A DNA stretch of 64,000 nt, from positions 4,588,001 through 4,652,000 of the forward strand of contig NZ_BLLB01000002.1 of assembly GCF_010723735.1 (NCBI RefSeq), written 5' to 3'. Position numbers and translations under genes: made by a program. Origin of the DNA: Mycolicibacterium hippocampi (GTDB lineage Bacteria; Actinomycetota; Actinomycetes; Mycobacteriales; Mycobacteriaceae). Of the stretch, positions 26,251-34,712 are shown in pieces; positions within the stretch are counted from its first letter, which is position 1; the number at the start of each line of letters is the position of its first letter. The notes under the pieces were generated by a model that did not search any database, was not told where the DNA came from, and saw nothing but the letters and a program-made list of their open reading frames with translations.

Positions 26251-27127
26251 AACCGCGCTGTGCAGCGACTATGCCGCCATCACCGAGATCCGAGCCACGG
26301 ACCCCACCGCGATCGCACGGGCATGGCAGCAACGGTCCACCCGACCGACGTTGCGTGACAACGGAAGACTCATGATCGTCGCCGCCGACCACCCCGCCCG
26401 GGGCGCCCTGGCGGTCGGGTCGCGCCCCACTGCGATGAACAGCCGCACCGATCTGCTCGACCGGTTGCGTGCAGCGCTCGCCGATCCCGGTGTCGACGGG
26501 GTGCTGGCCACCGCCGACATCCTCGACGACCTCGTGCTCCTGGGGGCGCTCGAGGACAAGGTCGTGTTCTCCTCATTCAACCGCGGCGGGCTCGCGGGAT
26601 CTTCGTTCGAGCTCGACGACCGGATGACCGGCGCCACCGCGGCATCCACCGCAGCAGCGAGGATGAACGGCGGAAAGATGCTGTGCCGGATCGACCTTGA
26701 CGACCCCGGAACCGTTGCAACCTTGGCTGCCTGCGCGCAGGCCGTCGATGGTCTGGCCGCGCACGGCATGATCGCAATGCTCGAGCCGTTCATGTCCACC
26801 CGGGTCGACGGCAAGGTTCGCAACGACCTGAGCCCCGACGCGGTGATCAAGTCCGTACACATCAGCCAGGGCCTGGGCGCCACGTCGGCCTATACCTGGA
26901 TGAAGCTTCCGGTCGTCGATGAGATGGATCGGGTGATGGAATCCACCACGATGCCCACCCTGCTGCTCGGCGGAGACCCCACCGATCCCGACGAGGCATT
27001 CGCGAGCTGGGAGAAAGCGCTCGCACTGCCGTCGGTGCGCGGCCTGATCGTCGGCCGGACGCTGCTGTATCCATCCGACGACGACGTGAGCTCGGCCGTC
27101 GCGACCGCGGTGTCACTGGTCCGATGA
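26243..27127 (+). CDS. aldolase of Cgl0158/DeoC-like type in iol operon
   Basis: 294-residue TIM-barrel aldolase. Found directly between iolC and iolB, it is the expected enzyme splitting 5-dehydro-2-deoxy-6-phosphogluconate into malonate semialdehyde and dihydroxyacetone phosphate, the role IolJ has in Bacillus. The sequence resembles the actinobacterial Cgl0158 class I-type aldolase family: LMIVAADHPARGALAVG near 42-58, MNGGKMLCRIDLDD, and a candidate Schiff-base lysine in YTWMKLPVVDEM. It lacks the zinc histidine pattern of IolJ/FbaA class II aldolases. Start ATG at 26243 overlaps iolC; stop overlaps iolB. Confidence 0.8.
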   Translation: MSETALCSDYAAITEIRATDPTAIARAWQQRSTRPTLRDNGRLMIVAADHPARGALAVGSRPTAMNSRTDLLDRLRAALADPGVDGVLATADILDDLVLLGALEDKVVFSSFNRGGLAGSSFELDDRMTGATAASTAAARMNGGKMLCRIDLDDPGTVATLAACAQAVDGLAAHGMIAMLEPFMSTRVDGKVRNDLSPDAVIKSVHISQGLGATSAYTWMKLPVVDEMDRVMESTTMPTLLLGGDPTDPDEAFASWEKALALPSVRGLIVGRTLLYPSDDDVSSAVATAVSLVR

Positions 27128-28014
27128 ACAGCGACCTCTACATTCCGGCGGGCAGCGCCTCCGCGCCGTTCACTGTCGCGATCACCCCCCAAGACGCGGG
27201 GTGGGCAGAGTCGTCGCTGCACGTCGTCGACCTCGGTGACGGGCAGAACCTGTCCCTGCACACCGGCGGCGACGAGGTGATGATCCTGCCGCTGGCCGGT
27301 GCAGGCACAGTCGAGTGCGCCGGTGAGTCGTTCGAGTTGTCACTGCGCGCTTCGGTTTTCGACGGGCCTGCGGACATGGTGTACCTGGGGATCGACCAGG
27401 CGTACACGCTCTCTGGTCACGGCCGGATCGCAATCTGCGGTGCGCGTGCGACGAGTTCATACCCCAACCGTCGGGTCGCCGCAGCCGACGTCGCGGTCGA
27501 ACTTCGCGGTGCGGGCAACTGCAGCCGGCAGGTGCACAACTTCGGCACCGCGACGACGTTCGAGGCGGACTCGTTGATCGCGTGCGAGGTCATCACCCCC
27601 GGCGGGAACTGGTCGAGTTACCCCGCGCACAAGCATGACGAGAACACCGACGTGGAGACACAACTCGAGGAGATCTACTACTTCGAGATCGCCGACAGCC
27701 CGGCCGGTACACCGGGTTTCGGATACCACCGGGTGTACGGCACTCCGGAGCGGCCCATCGAGGTCCTCGAGGAGGTCCGAACCGGCGACGCCGTGCTGGT
27801 CCCCCACGGGTATCACGGCCCCTCCATCGCCGCACCGGGCCACCACATGTACTACCTGAACGTGATGGCCGGCTCCGGTCCCAACCGCGCATGGCTCATC
27901 TGTGACGATCCCAACCACACCTGGTTGCGTGGCAGCTGGGAGCACCAGGAGATCGACCCGCGCCTCCCGTTCACTGCGTTTTCCGAGACGTCCTCCGCAC
28001 CCCAAGGAGAATGA
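27124..28014 (+). CDS. iolB: 5-deoxy-glucuronate isomerase
   Basis: 296-residue bicupin of the KduI/IolB family converting 5-deoxy-glucuronate to 2-deoxy-5-keto-gluconate. Metal-site region SYPAHKHDENT with two His near 168-171 and the conserved LEEIYYFEIA are visible, as are GFGYHRVYG and the cupin His in VPHGYHGPSIAAPGHHMYYLNVMAG. It overlaps the aldolase by ATGA and is 3 bp before iolD. Confidence 0.94.
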   Translation: MNSDLYIPAGSASAPFTVAITPQDAGWAESSLHVVDLGDGQNLSLHTGGDEVMILPLAGAGTVECAGESFELSLRASVFDGPADMVYLGIDQAYTLSGHGRIAICGARATSSYPNRRVAAADVAVELRGAGNCSRQVHNFGTATTFEADSLIACEVITPGGNWSSYPAHKHDENTDVETQLEEIYYFEIADSPAGTPGFGYHRVYGTPERPIEVLEEVRTGDAVLVPHGYHGPSIAAPGHHMYYLNVMAGSGPNRAWLICDDPNHTWLRGSWEHQEIDPRLPFTAFSETSSAPQGE

Positions 28015-28017
28015 CCC

Positions 28018-29967
28018 GTGGTTTCCACCGCGCCGAAGTCGACCGACAAGCTCGCCGACACCGAACCGACCGTCCGGCTCACGGTGGCACAGGCCACCGT
28101 GCGGTTTCTCGCCAACCAGTACGTCGCGCGTGACGGCGAGCGGCACAAGTTCTTCGCAGGGTGCTTCGGGATCTTCGGACACGGCAACGTGGCCGGGATC
28201 GGGCAGGCGCTGCTCCAGGACGAAGTGGAGGCACACGAGGCCGGCGTCGAACCGGGACTGAAGTACGTCCTGGGCCGAAACGAGCAGGCCATGGTGCACA
28301 CCGCGGTGGCCTACGCCCGCCAGCAAGACCGCCTGCAGACCTGGGCGGTGACCGCCAGTGTCGGTCCCGGGGCGACGAACATGCTCACCGGAGCCGCGCT
28401 GGCCACCATCAACCGGCTTCCGGTACTGCTGCTGCCCGCAGACACTTTCGCCACGCGGGCCAGCTCACCCGTGCTGCAGGAGCTGGAGTTGCCCTCCAGC
28501 GGCGACGTCACCGTCAACGACGCGTTCAGGCCGCTGTCCCGCTACTTCGACCGGGTATGGCGCCCCGAGCAACTCCCGGCCGCGCTGCTGGGTGCGATGC
28601 GGGTCCTGACCGACCCCGTCGAGACAGGCGCAGCGACGATCGCCCTACCGCAGGACGTCCAGGCCGAGGCGTTCGACTGGCCGGAATCCCTGTTCGCCGA
28701 AAGAACCTGGCACATCGCGCGCCCGCTGCCGGAGCGTTCGGTGATCGCCCGCGCGGCCGAGATCATCCGCTCGGCCCGCAGGCCACTGATCGTGGCCGGC
28801 GGCGGCGTCATCTACTCCGGCGCCAGCGACGCTCTGTCGGCTCTGGCGGCACGCACCGGAATCCCGGTGTGCGAGAGCCAGGCCGGCAAGGGATCACTGC
28901 TGCACGAGCATCCGCAGAGCGTCGGCGCCGTGGGTTCCACCGGCACCACCGCCGCCAACGCGCTGGCCAGCGAGGCCGACGTCATCATCGGCATCGGCAC
29001 CCGGTACAGCGATTTCACGTCGGCGTCTCGGACCGCGTTCAACAACCCCGACGTCCGCTTCGTCAACATCAACGTGGCGTCGCTGGACTCGGTCAAGCAG
29101 GGCGGCGTCAGCGTGGTGTCGGATGCGCGCGAGGCGCTCGAGGCGCTGGACGTGGCCCTGTCCGACTACACGGTCGGCGGTGAATACCGCGCCAGGGTCG
29201 GCGAATTGGCGACGGAGTGGAACGACACCGTCTCGGAGGTGTACCGCACCGAAGACGGCGCCGCGCTGAACCAAAACCAGGTGATCGGGCTCGTCAACAC
29301 CCTGTCCGAGCCACGCGACGTGGTGGTGTGCGCTGCCGGATCGATGCCCGGGGACCTGCACAAGATGTGGCGGATGCGTGACCGTAAGGGCTACCACGTC
29401 GAATACGGATACTCCTGCATGGGTTATGAGATCGCCGGCGGCATCGGTGTCCGGATGGCGGCCCCGGACCGAGACGTGTTCATCATGGTCGGCGACGGGT
29501 CCTACCTGATGATGGCCACCGAACTGGTGACCGCGGTGCAGGAGGGCGTCAAGATCATCCCGGTGCTGGTGCAGAACCACGGCTTCGCGTCCATCGGTGG
29601 TCTTTCGGAATCGTTGGGCTCACAACGGTTCGGCACGGCCTACCGCTACCGCAGCGAGGACGGCCGACTCGACGGCGGCAAGCTCCCGGTGGATCTCGCC
29701 GCTAACGCCGCCAGTCTGGGCGCAGACGTCATCCGGGTGTCGACGGCGGCCGAGTTCAGCGACGCGGTGAAGGTGGCCAAGTCGGCCGACCGCACCACGG
29801 TGATCTACGTCGAGACCGACCCGCTGATCTTCGCCCCCGACAGCCAGTCCTGGTGGGATGTCCCGGTCAGCGAGGTGTCGACGTTGTCGTCCACGCAGTC
29901 GGCGTATCAGCGTTACGCGGATTGGAAGAAAGTGCAACGGCCACTGATCAACCCCTCGGATCGCTGA
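28018..29967 (+). CDS. iolD: 3D-(3,5/4)-trihydroxycyclohexane-1,2-dione hydrolase
   Basis: 649-residue thiamine-diphosphate enzyme that opens the inositol-derived ring. GTG start with AAGGAGAA 8 bp upstream. The N-terminal Pyr domain has the catalytic-type Glu in GRNEQAMVHTAVAYARQ, and VTASVGPGATNMLTGA follows. The central domain has EVIIGIGTRYSDFTS-like DVIIGIGTRYSDF, and the ThDP/Mg motif VGDGSYLMMATELVTAVQEG ends in the NHGFASIGGLS segment. Length and motifs match IolD. Downstream iolG begins 2 bp after its stop. Confidence 0.94.
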   Translation: MVSTAPKSTDKLADTEPTVRLTVAQATVRFLANQYVARDGERHKFFAGCFGIFGHGNVAGIGQALLQDEVEAHEAGVEPGLKYVLGRNEQAMVHTAVAYARQQDRLQTWAVTASVGPGATNMLTGAALATINRLPVLLLPADTFATRASSPVLQELELPSSGDVTVNDAFRPLSRYFDRVWRPEQLPAALLGAMRVLTDPVETGAATIALPQDVQAEAFDWPESLFAERTWHIARPLPERSVIARAAEIIRSARRPLIVAGGGVIYSGASDALSALAARTGIPVCESQAGKGSLLHEHPQSVGAVGSTGTTAANALASEADVIIGIGTRYSDFTSASRTAFNNPDVRFVNINVASLDSVKQGGVSVVSDAREALEALDVALSDYTVGGEYRARVGELATEWNDTVSEVYRTEDGAALNQNQVIGLVNTLSEPRDVVVCAAGSMPGDLHKMWRMRDRKGYHVEYGYSCMGYEIAGGIGVRMAAPDRDVFIMVGDGSYLMMATELVTAVQEGVKIIPVLVQNHGFASIGGLSESLGSQRFGTAYRYRSEDGRLDGGKLPVDLAANAASLGADVIRVSTAAEFSDAVKVAKSADRTTVIYVETDPLIFAPDSQSWWDVPVSEVSTLSSTQSAYQRYADWKKVQRPLINPSDR

Positions 29968-29969
29968 CC

Positions 29970-30983
29970 GTGACCGGTGACCGAGATCTGCGCATCGCCG
30001 TGCTGGGCGTCGGGGTGATGGGCGCCGACCACGTCGCCCGGATCACCTCGCGAATCTCCGGGGCCCGGGTGGGTGTGGTCAACGACTACATCACCGAGAA
30101 GGCCGAGCAGATCGCCTCCGAGATCGACGGATGCCGTGCGGTGGCCGATCCGCTGGAGGCGATCGCCGATCCCCAGGTGGATGCCGTGCTGCTGGCCACG
30201 CCCGGCGCCGTCCACGAGAACCAACTGCTCGCCTGCCTGGAGCACCGCAAGCCGGTCCTGTGCGAAAAGCCGCTGACGACAGAGGTTTCGACGTCGTTGG
30301 ACATTGTTCGGCAGGAGTCCCAGCTGGATCGTCCGCTGATCCAGGTCGGGTTCATGCGGCGCTTCGACGACGAGTACATGCACCTCAAGGCGCTGCTCGA
30401 CGGCGGCGAACTGGGCCGGCCACTGCTCATGCACTGCGTGCACCGCAACGCCAGTGTGCCGTCGTACTTCGACAGCTCGTTGATCGTCAAGGACTCGCTC
30501 GTGCACGAGGTCGACGTGACCCGATTCTTGTTCGACGAGGAGATCACGAGCGTGCAGATACTCAAACCGTCCTCGAACCCCGCGGCGCCGGAGGGCGTCA
30601 TCGATCCTCAGATCGCGGTCCTGAGGACCGCCTCGGGAAAGCACGTCGACGTCGAACTCTTTGTCACCACCGGTGTGGCCTACGAGGTTCGCACCGAAGT
30701 GGTTGGCGAGAAGGGCAGCGCGATCATCGGCCTGGACATCGGGATGATCCGGAAATCCGCCCCGGCCACGTGGGGCGGGCAGGTGACGCCCGGGTTCCGG
30801 GAGCGCTTCGGCCGCGCCTATGACACCCAGATCCAGCGCTGGGTGGACGCCGTCCGGGCCGGCGTCAATGTCGATGGCCCCACTGCCTGGGATGGCTACG
30901 CAGCCGCGGCCGTCTGCGCTGCCGGCGTCGAGTCCCTCCATACCGGCCTGCCCGTCGACGTGCAGCTCGCAGCACGCCCCTGA
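29970..30983 (+). CDS. iolG: myo-inositol 2-dehydrogenase
   Basis: 337-residue NAD-dependent dehydrogenase of the Gfo/Idh/MocA family oxidising myo-inositol to 2-keto-inositol, the first pathway step. Rossmann motif GVGVMGADH near 12-20, cofactor segment LCEKPL near 95-100 containing the catalytic-type Lys, and substrate-side SLVHEVDVTRFLF. GTG start at 29970, 2 bp after iolD. An in-frame extension upstream overlaps iolD and is rejected. Confidence 0.92.
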   Translation: MTGDRDLRIAVLGVGVMGADHVARITSRISGARVGVVNDYITEKAEQIASEIDGCRAVADPLEAIADPQVDAVLLATPGAVHENQLLACLEHRKPVLCEKPLTTEVSTSLDIVRQESQLDRPLIQVGFMRRFDDEYMHLKALLDGGELGRPLLMHCVHRNASVPSYFDSSLIVKDSLVHEVDVTRFLFDEEITSVQILKPSSNPAAPEGVIDPQIAVLRTASGKHVDVELFVTTGVAYEVRTEVVGEKGSAIIGLDIGMIRKSAPATWGGQVTPGFRERFGRAYDTQIQRWVDAVRAGVNVDGPTAWDGYAAAAVCAAGVESLHTGLPVDVQLAARP

Positions 30984-31014
30984 ACCGCAACATCATCAAG
31001 GAAAGAAGAAATCG

Positions 31015-32508
31015 ATGACGAAGACCATTTCTCATTGGGTGGGTAACAAGGAGTTCTCCGGGACCGGTAGCGGTACGGCGCCGGTGACGAATCCGGCGAC
31101 CGGTGCGGTCACCGGGCAGGTGGCGTTGGCCACCGTCGAGGATGCGCGTGTGGTGATCGATGCTGCCGCGGCGGCGTTCCCGGCCTGGCGGGACACCTCG
31201 CTGGCCAAGAGGACTCAGGTGCTGTTCCGGTTTCGGGAGCTGCTCAACGAACGCAAGGGTGAACTCGCCGAGATCATCACCGCCGAACACGGCAAAGTCG
31301 TCTCCGACGCCCTCGGGGAAGTCTCGCGCGGCCAGGAAGTCGTCGAGTTCGCCTGCGGCATCCCGCACCTGCTCAAAGGCGGGTTCACCGAGAACGCCTC
31401 GACCAAGGTCGACGTCTACTCCATCCGCCAACCCCTGGGCCCGGTCGCGGTCATCTCCCCGTTCAACTTCCCCGCCATGGTCCCGATGTGGTTCTTCCCC
31501 ATCGCCATCGCCTGCGGCAACACCGTGGTCCTCAAACCCAGCGAGAAAGACCCCTCAGCGTCGCTGTGGATCGCGGCGCTGTGGGCCGAAGCCGGCCTAC
31601 CACCCGGGGTGTTCAACGTCCTACAAGGCGACAAGACCGCCGTCGACGAACTGCTCACCAACCCCACGATCAAATCCGTCAGCTTCGTGGGCTCCACCCC
31701 CATCGCCCAGTACGTCTACACCACCGCCACCACCGCCGGAAAACGCGTCCAAGCCCTCGGCGGCGCCAAGAACCACGCCGTCATCCTGCCCGACGCCGAC
31801 CTCGACCTGGCCGCCGACGCCATGGTCAACGCCGGCTTCGGCTCCGCCGGGGAACGCTGCATGGCCATCTCGGCCTGTGTGGCCGTCGGCCCCATCGCCG
31901 ACGACCTGGTCGCCAAAATCACTGACCGGGCACGCACCATCAAAACTGGCGACGGCACCAAGGACTCCGACATGGGCCCCCTGGTCACCCAAGCCCACCG
32001 CGACAAAGTCGCCTCCTACATCGACGCCGGCGAAGCCGACGGCGCCAAAATCGTCGTCGACGGCCGCACCGTCACCCCCAACGGCGGCGCCGACGGCTTC
32101 TGGCTCGGACCCACCCTCATCGACCACGTCACCCCCGACATGAGCGTCTACACCGACGAAATCTTCGGCCCCGTCCTGTCCGTCGTCCGCGTCGACACCT
32201 ACGACCAAGCCCTGGAACTGATCAACACCAACCCCTACGGCAACGGCACCGCCATCTTCACCAACGACGGCGGCGCCGCCCGCCGCTTCCAAAACGAAGT
32301 CCAGGTCGGCATGGTCGGCATCAACGTCCCCATCCCCGTCCCCATGGCCTACTACAGCTTCGGCGGCTGGAAAAACTCCCTATTCGGCGACGCCCACGCC
32401 CACGGCACCGACGGCGTCAACTTCTACACCCGCCAAAAAGCCATCACCCAACGCTGGCTCGACCCCAGCCACGGCGGCATCGAACTCGGCTTCCCCCAAA
32501 ACCAGTAA
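31015..32508 (+). CDS. iolA: methylmalonate/malonate semialdehyde dehydrogenase (CoA-acylating)
   Basis: 497-residue aldehyde dehydrogenase of the MmsA/IolA type, turning malonate semialdehyde from inositol (or methylmalonate semialdehyde from valine) into acetyl- or propionyl-CoA. Catalytic Cys in SAGERCMAIS near 283; substrate motif FNFPAMVPMWFFPIAIACGN near 156-175 is MmsA-specific; FVGSTPIAQ is the NAD loop. ATG at 31015 with AAGGAAAG upstream. Odd: codon use changes sharply near 31255. Codons 1-80 use GGT, GCG, GTG and AAG, while the rest uses nearly only C-ending codons plus AAA, GAA and CAA. Confidence 0.94.
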   Translation: MTKTISHWVGNKEFSGTGSGTAPVTNPATGAVTGQVALATVEDARVVIDAAAAAFPAWRDTSLAKRTQVLFRFRELLNERKGELAEIITAEHGKVVSDALGEVSRGQEVVEFACGIPHLLKGGFTENASTKVDVYSIRQPLGPVAVISPFNFPAMVPMWFFPIAIACGNTVVLKPSEKDPSASLWIAALWAEAGLPPGVFNVLQGDKTAVDELLTNPTIKSVSFVGSTPIAQYVYTTATTAGKRVQALGGAKNHAVILPDADLDLAADAMVNAGFGSAGERCMAISACVAVGPIADDLVAKITDRARTIKTGDGTKDSDMGPLVTQAHRDKVASYIDAGEADGAKIVVDGRTVTPNGGADGFWLGPTLIDHVTPDMSVYTDEIFGPVLSVVRVDTYDQALELINTNPYGNGTAIFTNDGGAARRFQNEVQVGMVGINVPIPVPMAYYSFGGWKNSLFGDAHAHGTDGVNFYTRQKAITQRWLDPSHGGIELGFPQNQ

Positions 32509-32516
32509 CCCATTCC

Positions 32517-32558
32517 CCCGCGAGCGCGCGTGTCGGTACGCGACACGCCGCTCGCGGG
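32517..32558. terminator. intergenic inverted repeat, family 1 (copy A); likely terminator
   Basis: CCCGCGAGCG(C)GCGTGTCG pairs with CGACACGCCGCTCGCGGG around a 5-bp loop, with one bulged base, 9 bp after the iolA stop. No U-tract follows, usual for mycobacterial terminators. Related copies lie at 34641-34700, about 54733-54771 and 59604-59659. Confidence 0.65.
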
Positions 32559-32593
32559 TGGCATTTTCGTCACGCTCGCGAGGGACGACAACA

Positions 32594-33442
32594 ATGACCG
32601 ACACCAAATTGGTGGCAACCGCATGGACCAGTGCGGGCGACACGTCACCGGTGCACGTCCCTGCCACCAGTCCGGTACCGATCACCGAACGGGTCGCGGC
32701 AATCGCGGCCGCGGGTTACTGCGGCCTCGGTCTGATCGCCGACGATCTGGTCGTCGTACGCGACTCCATCGGCTTCGCAGGTCTGCGTGATCTGCTCGCC
32801 GATCACGGGCTCCACCACATCGAGATCGAACTGCTCGAGCGGTGGTGGATCCCCCGCGACACCCCCGGGCACACGCACGAGATCCGCGATCTGCTCTTCG
32901 ATGCCGCTGACGTCCTCTCCCCCGCGTTCGTCAAGATCGGTTCGGACAACGGACCGCCCGCTCGAGACCCGTTGGCATTCGTCGCGCCGCTGCGTGAGCT
33001 GGCCGACCAAGCCGCCGACCACGGCACCCGAGTGGCCATCGAGCCGATGCCGTTCGCCGCGATCTCGACGGTGCCGATCGCCTGCGAGCTCGTCGCTGCC
33101 GCAGCTCACCGTCGCGTCGGCCTGATCATCGACGCCTGGCACGTGTTCCGCGCAGGTACCACCCTGGCCGAACTCGACGCCGCGCTGCAGTCAGGGACGA
33201 TCTTCGGGGTGGAACTCGATGACGCGGCGCCCGGTGTGGTCGGCACGCTCTTCGAGGACACAGTGCAGCGCCGATTGCTCTGCGGTGATGGTTGCTTCGA
33301 TCTCAAAGGGTTGGTCGAGGTGTTGCGCGACAAGGGGTTCCGCGGGCCGTGGGGCGTGGAGATCCTGTCGGCGAAGTTCCGCAGACTGCCGGTCGCGCAG
33401 GCGCTCGAACAGGCCGCCGACTCCACGCTCGCCCAGCTGTAG
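32594..33442 (+). CDS. sugar phosphate isomerase/epimerase-like TIM barrel (iol cluster)
   Basis: 282-residue xylose-isomerase-like TIM barrel, after the iolA terminator and with its own ribosome site GAGGGA. Likely metal ligands: Glu in IEIELLERWW, Glu in VAIEPMPF, Asp-His in IIDAWHVFRAG, and Glu in WGVEILS. Proteins like this in iol loci are called IolH or IolI and are thought to isomerise or epimerise keto-inositols. It lacks the GINPIxWxNDD start of true IolE dehydratases, so I do not call it iolE, though it might replace it. Confidence 0.75.
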   Translation: MTDTKLVATAWTSAGDTSPVHVPATSPVPITERVAAIAAAGYCGLGLIADDLVVVRDSIGFAGLRDLLADHGLHHIEIELLERWWIPRDTPGHTHEIRDLLFDAADVLSPAFVKIGSDNGPPARDPLAFVAPLRELADQAADHGTRVAIEPMPFAAISTVPIACELVAAAAHRRVGLIIDAWHVFRAGTTLAELDAALQSGTIFGVELDDAAPGVVGTLFEDTVQRRLLCGDGCFDLKGLVEVLRDKGFRGPWGVEILSAKFRRLPVAQALEQAADSTLAQL

Positions 33443-33528
33443 CGGCCATGCCGCCCAGCGAGGTGTCGAATTTCTTACGTACGGCCACCACCGGTCCACC
33501 TCCCCTGGCGCCCGGGTACCCATGAGGC

Positions 33529-34617
33529 ATGATGCGTCGGCTGTTCGTGCTCGTTGTGGTGCTCGTCGTCGTCGGATGCGGCGGCCAAGCCGGGGACTCC
33601 GCTCAGTCGTCGACCGAGACGACGGCCGCGTCCACCACGGCGACGACCACCGGCATGCTGCCGGCCGGCGTCCCGACAGAGGGCAACCGCCCACCGGCTG
33701 ACGATCTCCCGCCAGCGGCCGAGCCGCAGCAGGCGCCGCCGCAGAACGGGCAGGTGCCGGGGCGGATCGTGCCGGTCGGGTCGGCGCCGGAGGGCATCGT
33801 CGTCGACGCGGTCACCCGTACCGTCGCCGTCGCCAAACGCAATCCCGACGAACTCGTCCTGATCAACGCCGACACCGGCGAGATCACCGGGCGCACCGCT
33901 CTGCCCGGCTACGTCCGCCATCTGCAGCTCGCCGCCCCCGGCGGCCCGGTCCTGGTGCCGGTGGAGAGCGCCGACGCCCTGGTGCGGGTGGAACTTCCTG
34001 GCGGACGCGCGGAATCACAGGTGCTGACAGGCACCTTCCCCCACGACGCGTCGCAGGCCCCGAACGGCACCGTGTTCGTCGCCAACGAACTGGGCGGCAC
34101 GGTCTCCGCGGTACGCGGTGAGGAGATCGTCAAGGTCTTCACCGACAGCGTGCAGCCGGCGGGGCTGGCTCCGGTCGGCTCCGCGATGGGACTGATCGAC
34201 GTCCGCAAGAACGACCTGACCATCTATGACAGCGACGACCTGACCATCGTCGGGTCAACACCGGCCGGCGAGGGCCCCACGCATCTGGTCGCCGACCGGC
34301 ACGGCCGGATGATCGCCACCGACACCCGCGGCGACGCCATCAGGGTCTTCGATACCCAGCCGCGTCAGGTCGCCGAAACCGCCCACCCCGGAGGGCCTTA
34401 CGGCATCACCTATGACCCCACCCGGGACCGGTTGTGGGTGGCGTCCTCCGGCATTAACGAGGTGATCGGATACGACATGACCGATCCGATGCCCCGCGAG
34501 GTCCAGCGGATCCCCACCGTGCAGAACCCCTACACCGTGGGGGTGGACGCGACCACAGGACGGCTGTTCATCGCCGGTGTCACCGCCGGCGTGGTGCAGA
34601 TCGTCGACCCGGACTGA
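33529..34617 (+). CDS. lipoprotein with YncE-like beta-propeller
   Basis: 362-residue exported lipoprotein: hydrophobic signal with lipobox VVGC and acceptor Cys17, then a Ser/Thr/Pro-rich linker (about 20-75), then repeated beta-propeller blades of the YncE/YVTN type (APEGIVVDAVTRTVAVAKRNPDELVLINADTGE; later GPYGITYDPTRDRLWVASSGINEVIGYDM). Such proteins may bind surface ligands, but the function is unknown. The start may be either of two adjacent ATGs (33529 or 33532). Confidence 0.82.
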   Translation: MMRRLFVLVVVLVVVGCGGQAGDSAQSSTETTAASTTATTTGMLPAGVPTEGNRPPADDLPPAAEPQQAPPQNGQVPGRIVPVGSAPEGIVVDAVTRTVAVAKRNPDELVLINADTGEITGRTALPGYVRHLQLAAPGGPVLVPVESADALVRVELPGGRAESQVLTGTFPHDASQAPNGTVFVANELGGTVSAVRGEEIVKVFTDSVQPAGLAPVGSAMGLIDVRKNDLTIYDSDDLTIVGSTPAGEGPTHLVADRHGRMIATDTRGDAIRVFDTQPRQVAETAHPGGPYGITYDPTRDRLWVASSGINEVIGYDMTDPMPREVQRIPTVQNPYTVGVDATTGRLFIAGVTAGVVQIVDPD

Positions 34618-34640
34618 CGCTGACGTCACGGTCGCCGAGC

Positions 34641-34700
34641 GCGAGCGTGCGCATTTGCACACGACACACCGAGTGCCGACGTGCAAACACGCACGCTCGC
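34641..34700. terminator. intergenic inverted repeat, family 1 (copy B); bidirectional terminator
   Basis: Arms GCGAGCGTGCGCATTTGCAC (34641-34660) and GTGCAAACACGCACGCTCGC (34681-34700) match 18 of 20 around a 20-bp loop. It lies between two convergent genes (stops at 34617 and 34713), as expected for a shared terminator. The plus-strand transcript ends in GGGGAAAAG rather than a U-tract; read from the minus strand the stem is followed by few U residues. Confidence 0.7.
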
Positions 34701-34712
34701 GGGGAAAAGTGA

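Noticed and set aside
32594..33442. Calling this gene iolE
   Set aside because: It lacks the conserved IolE N-terminal motif; only the general TIM-barrel isomerase fold is supported.
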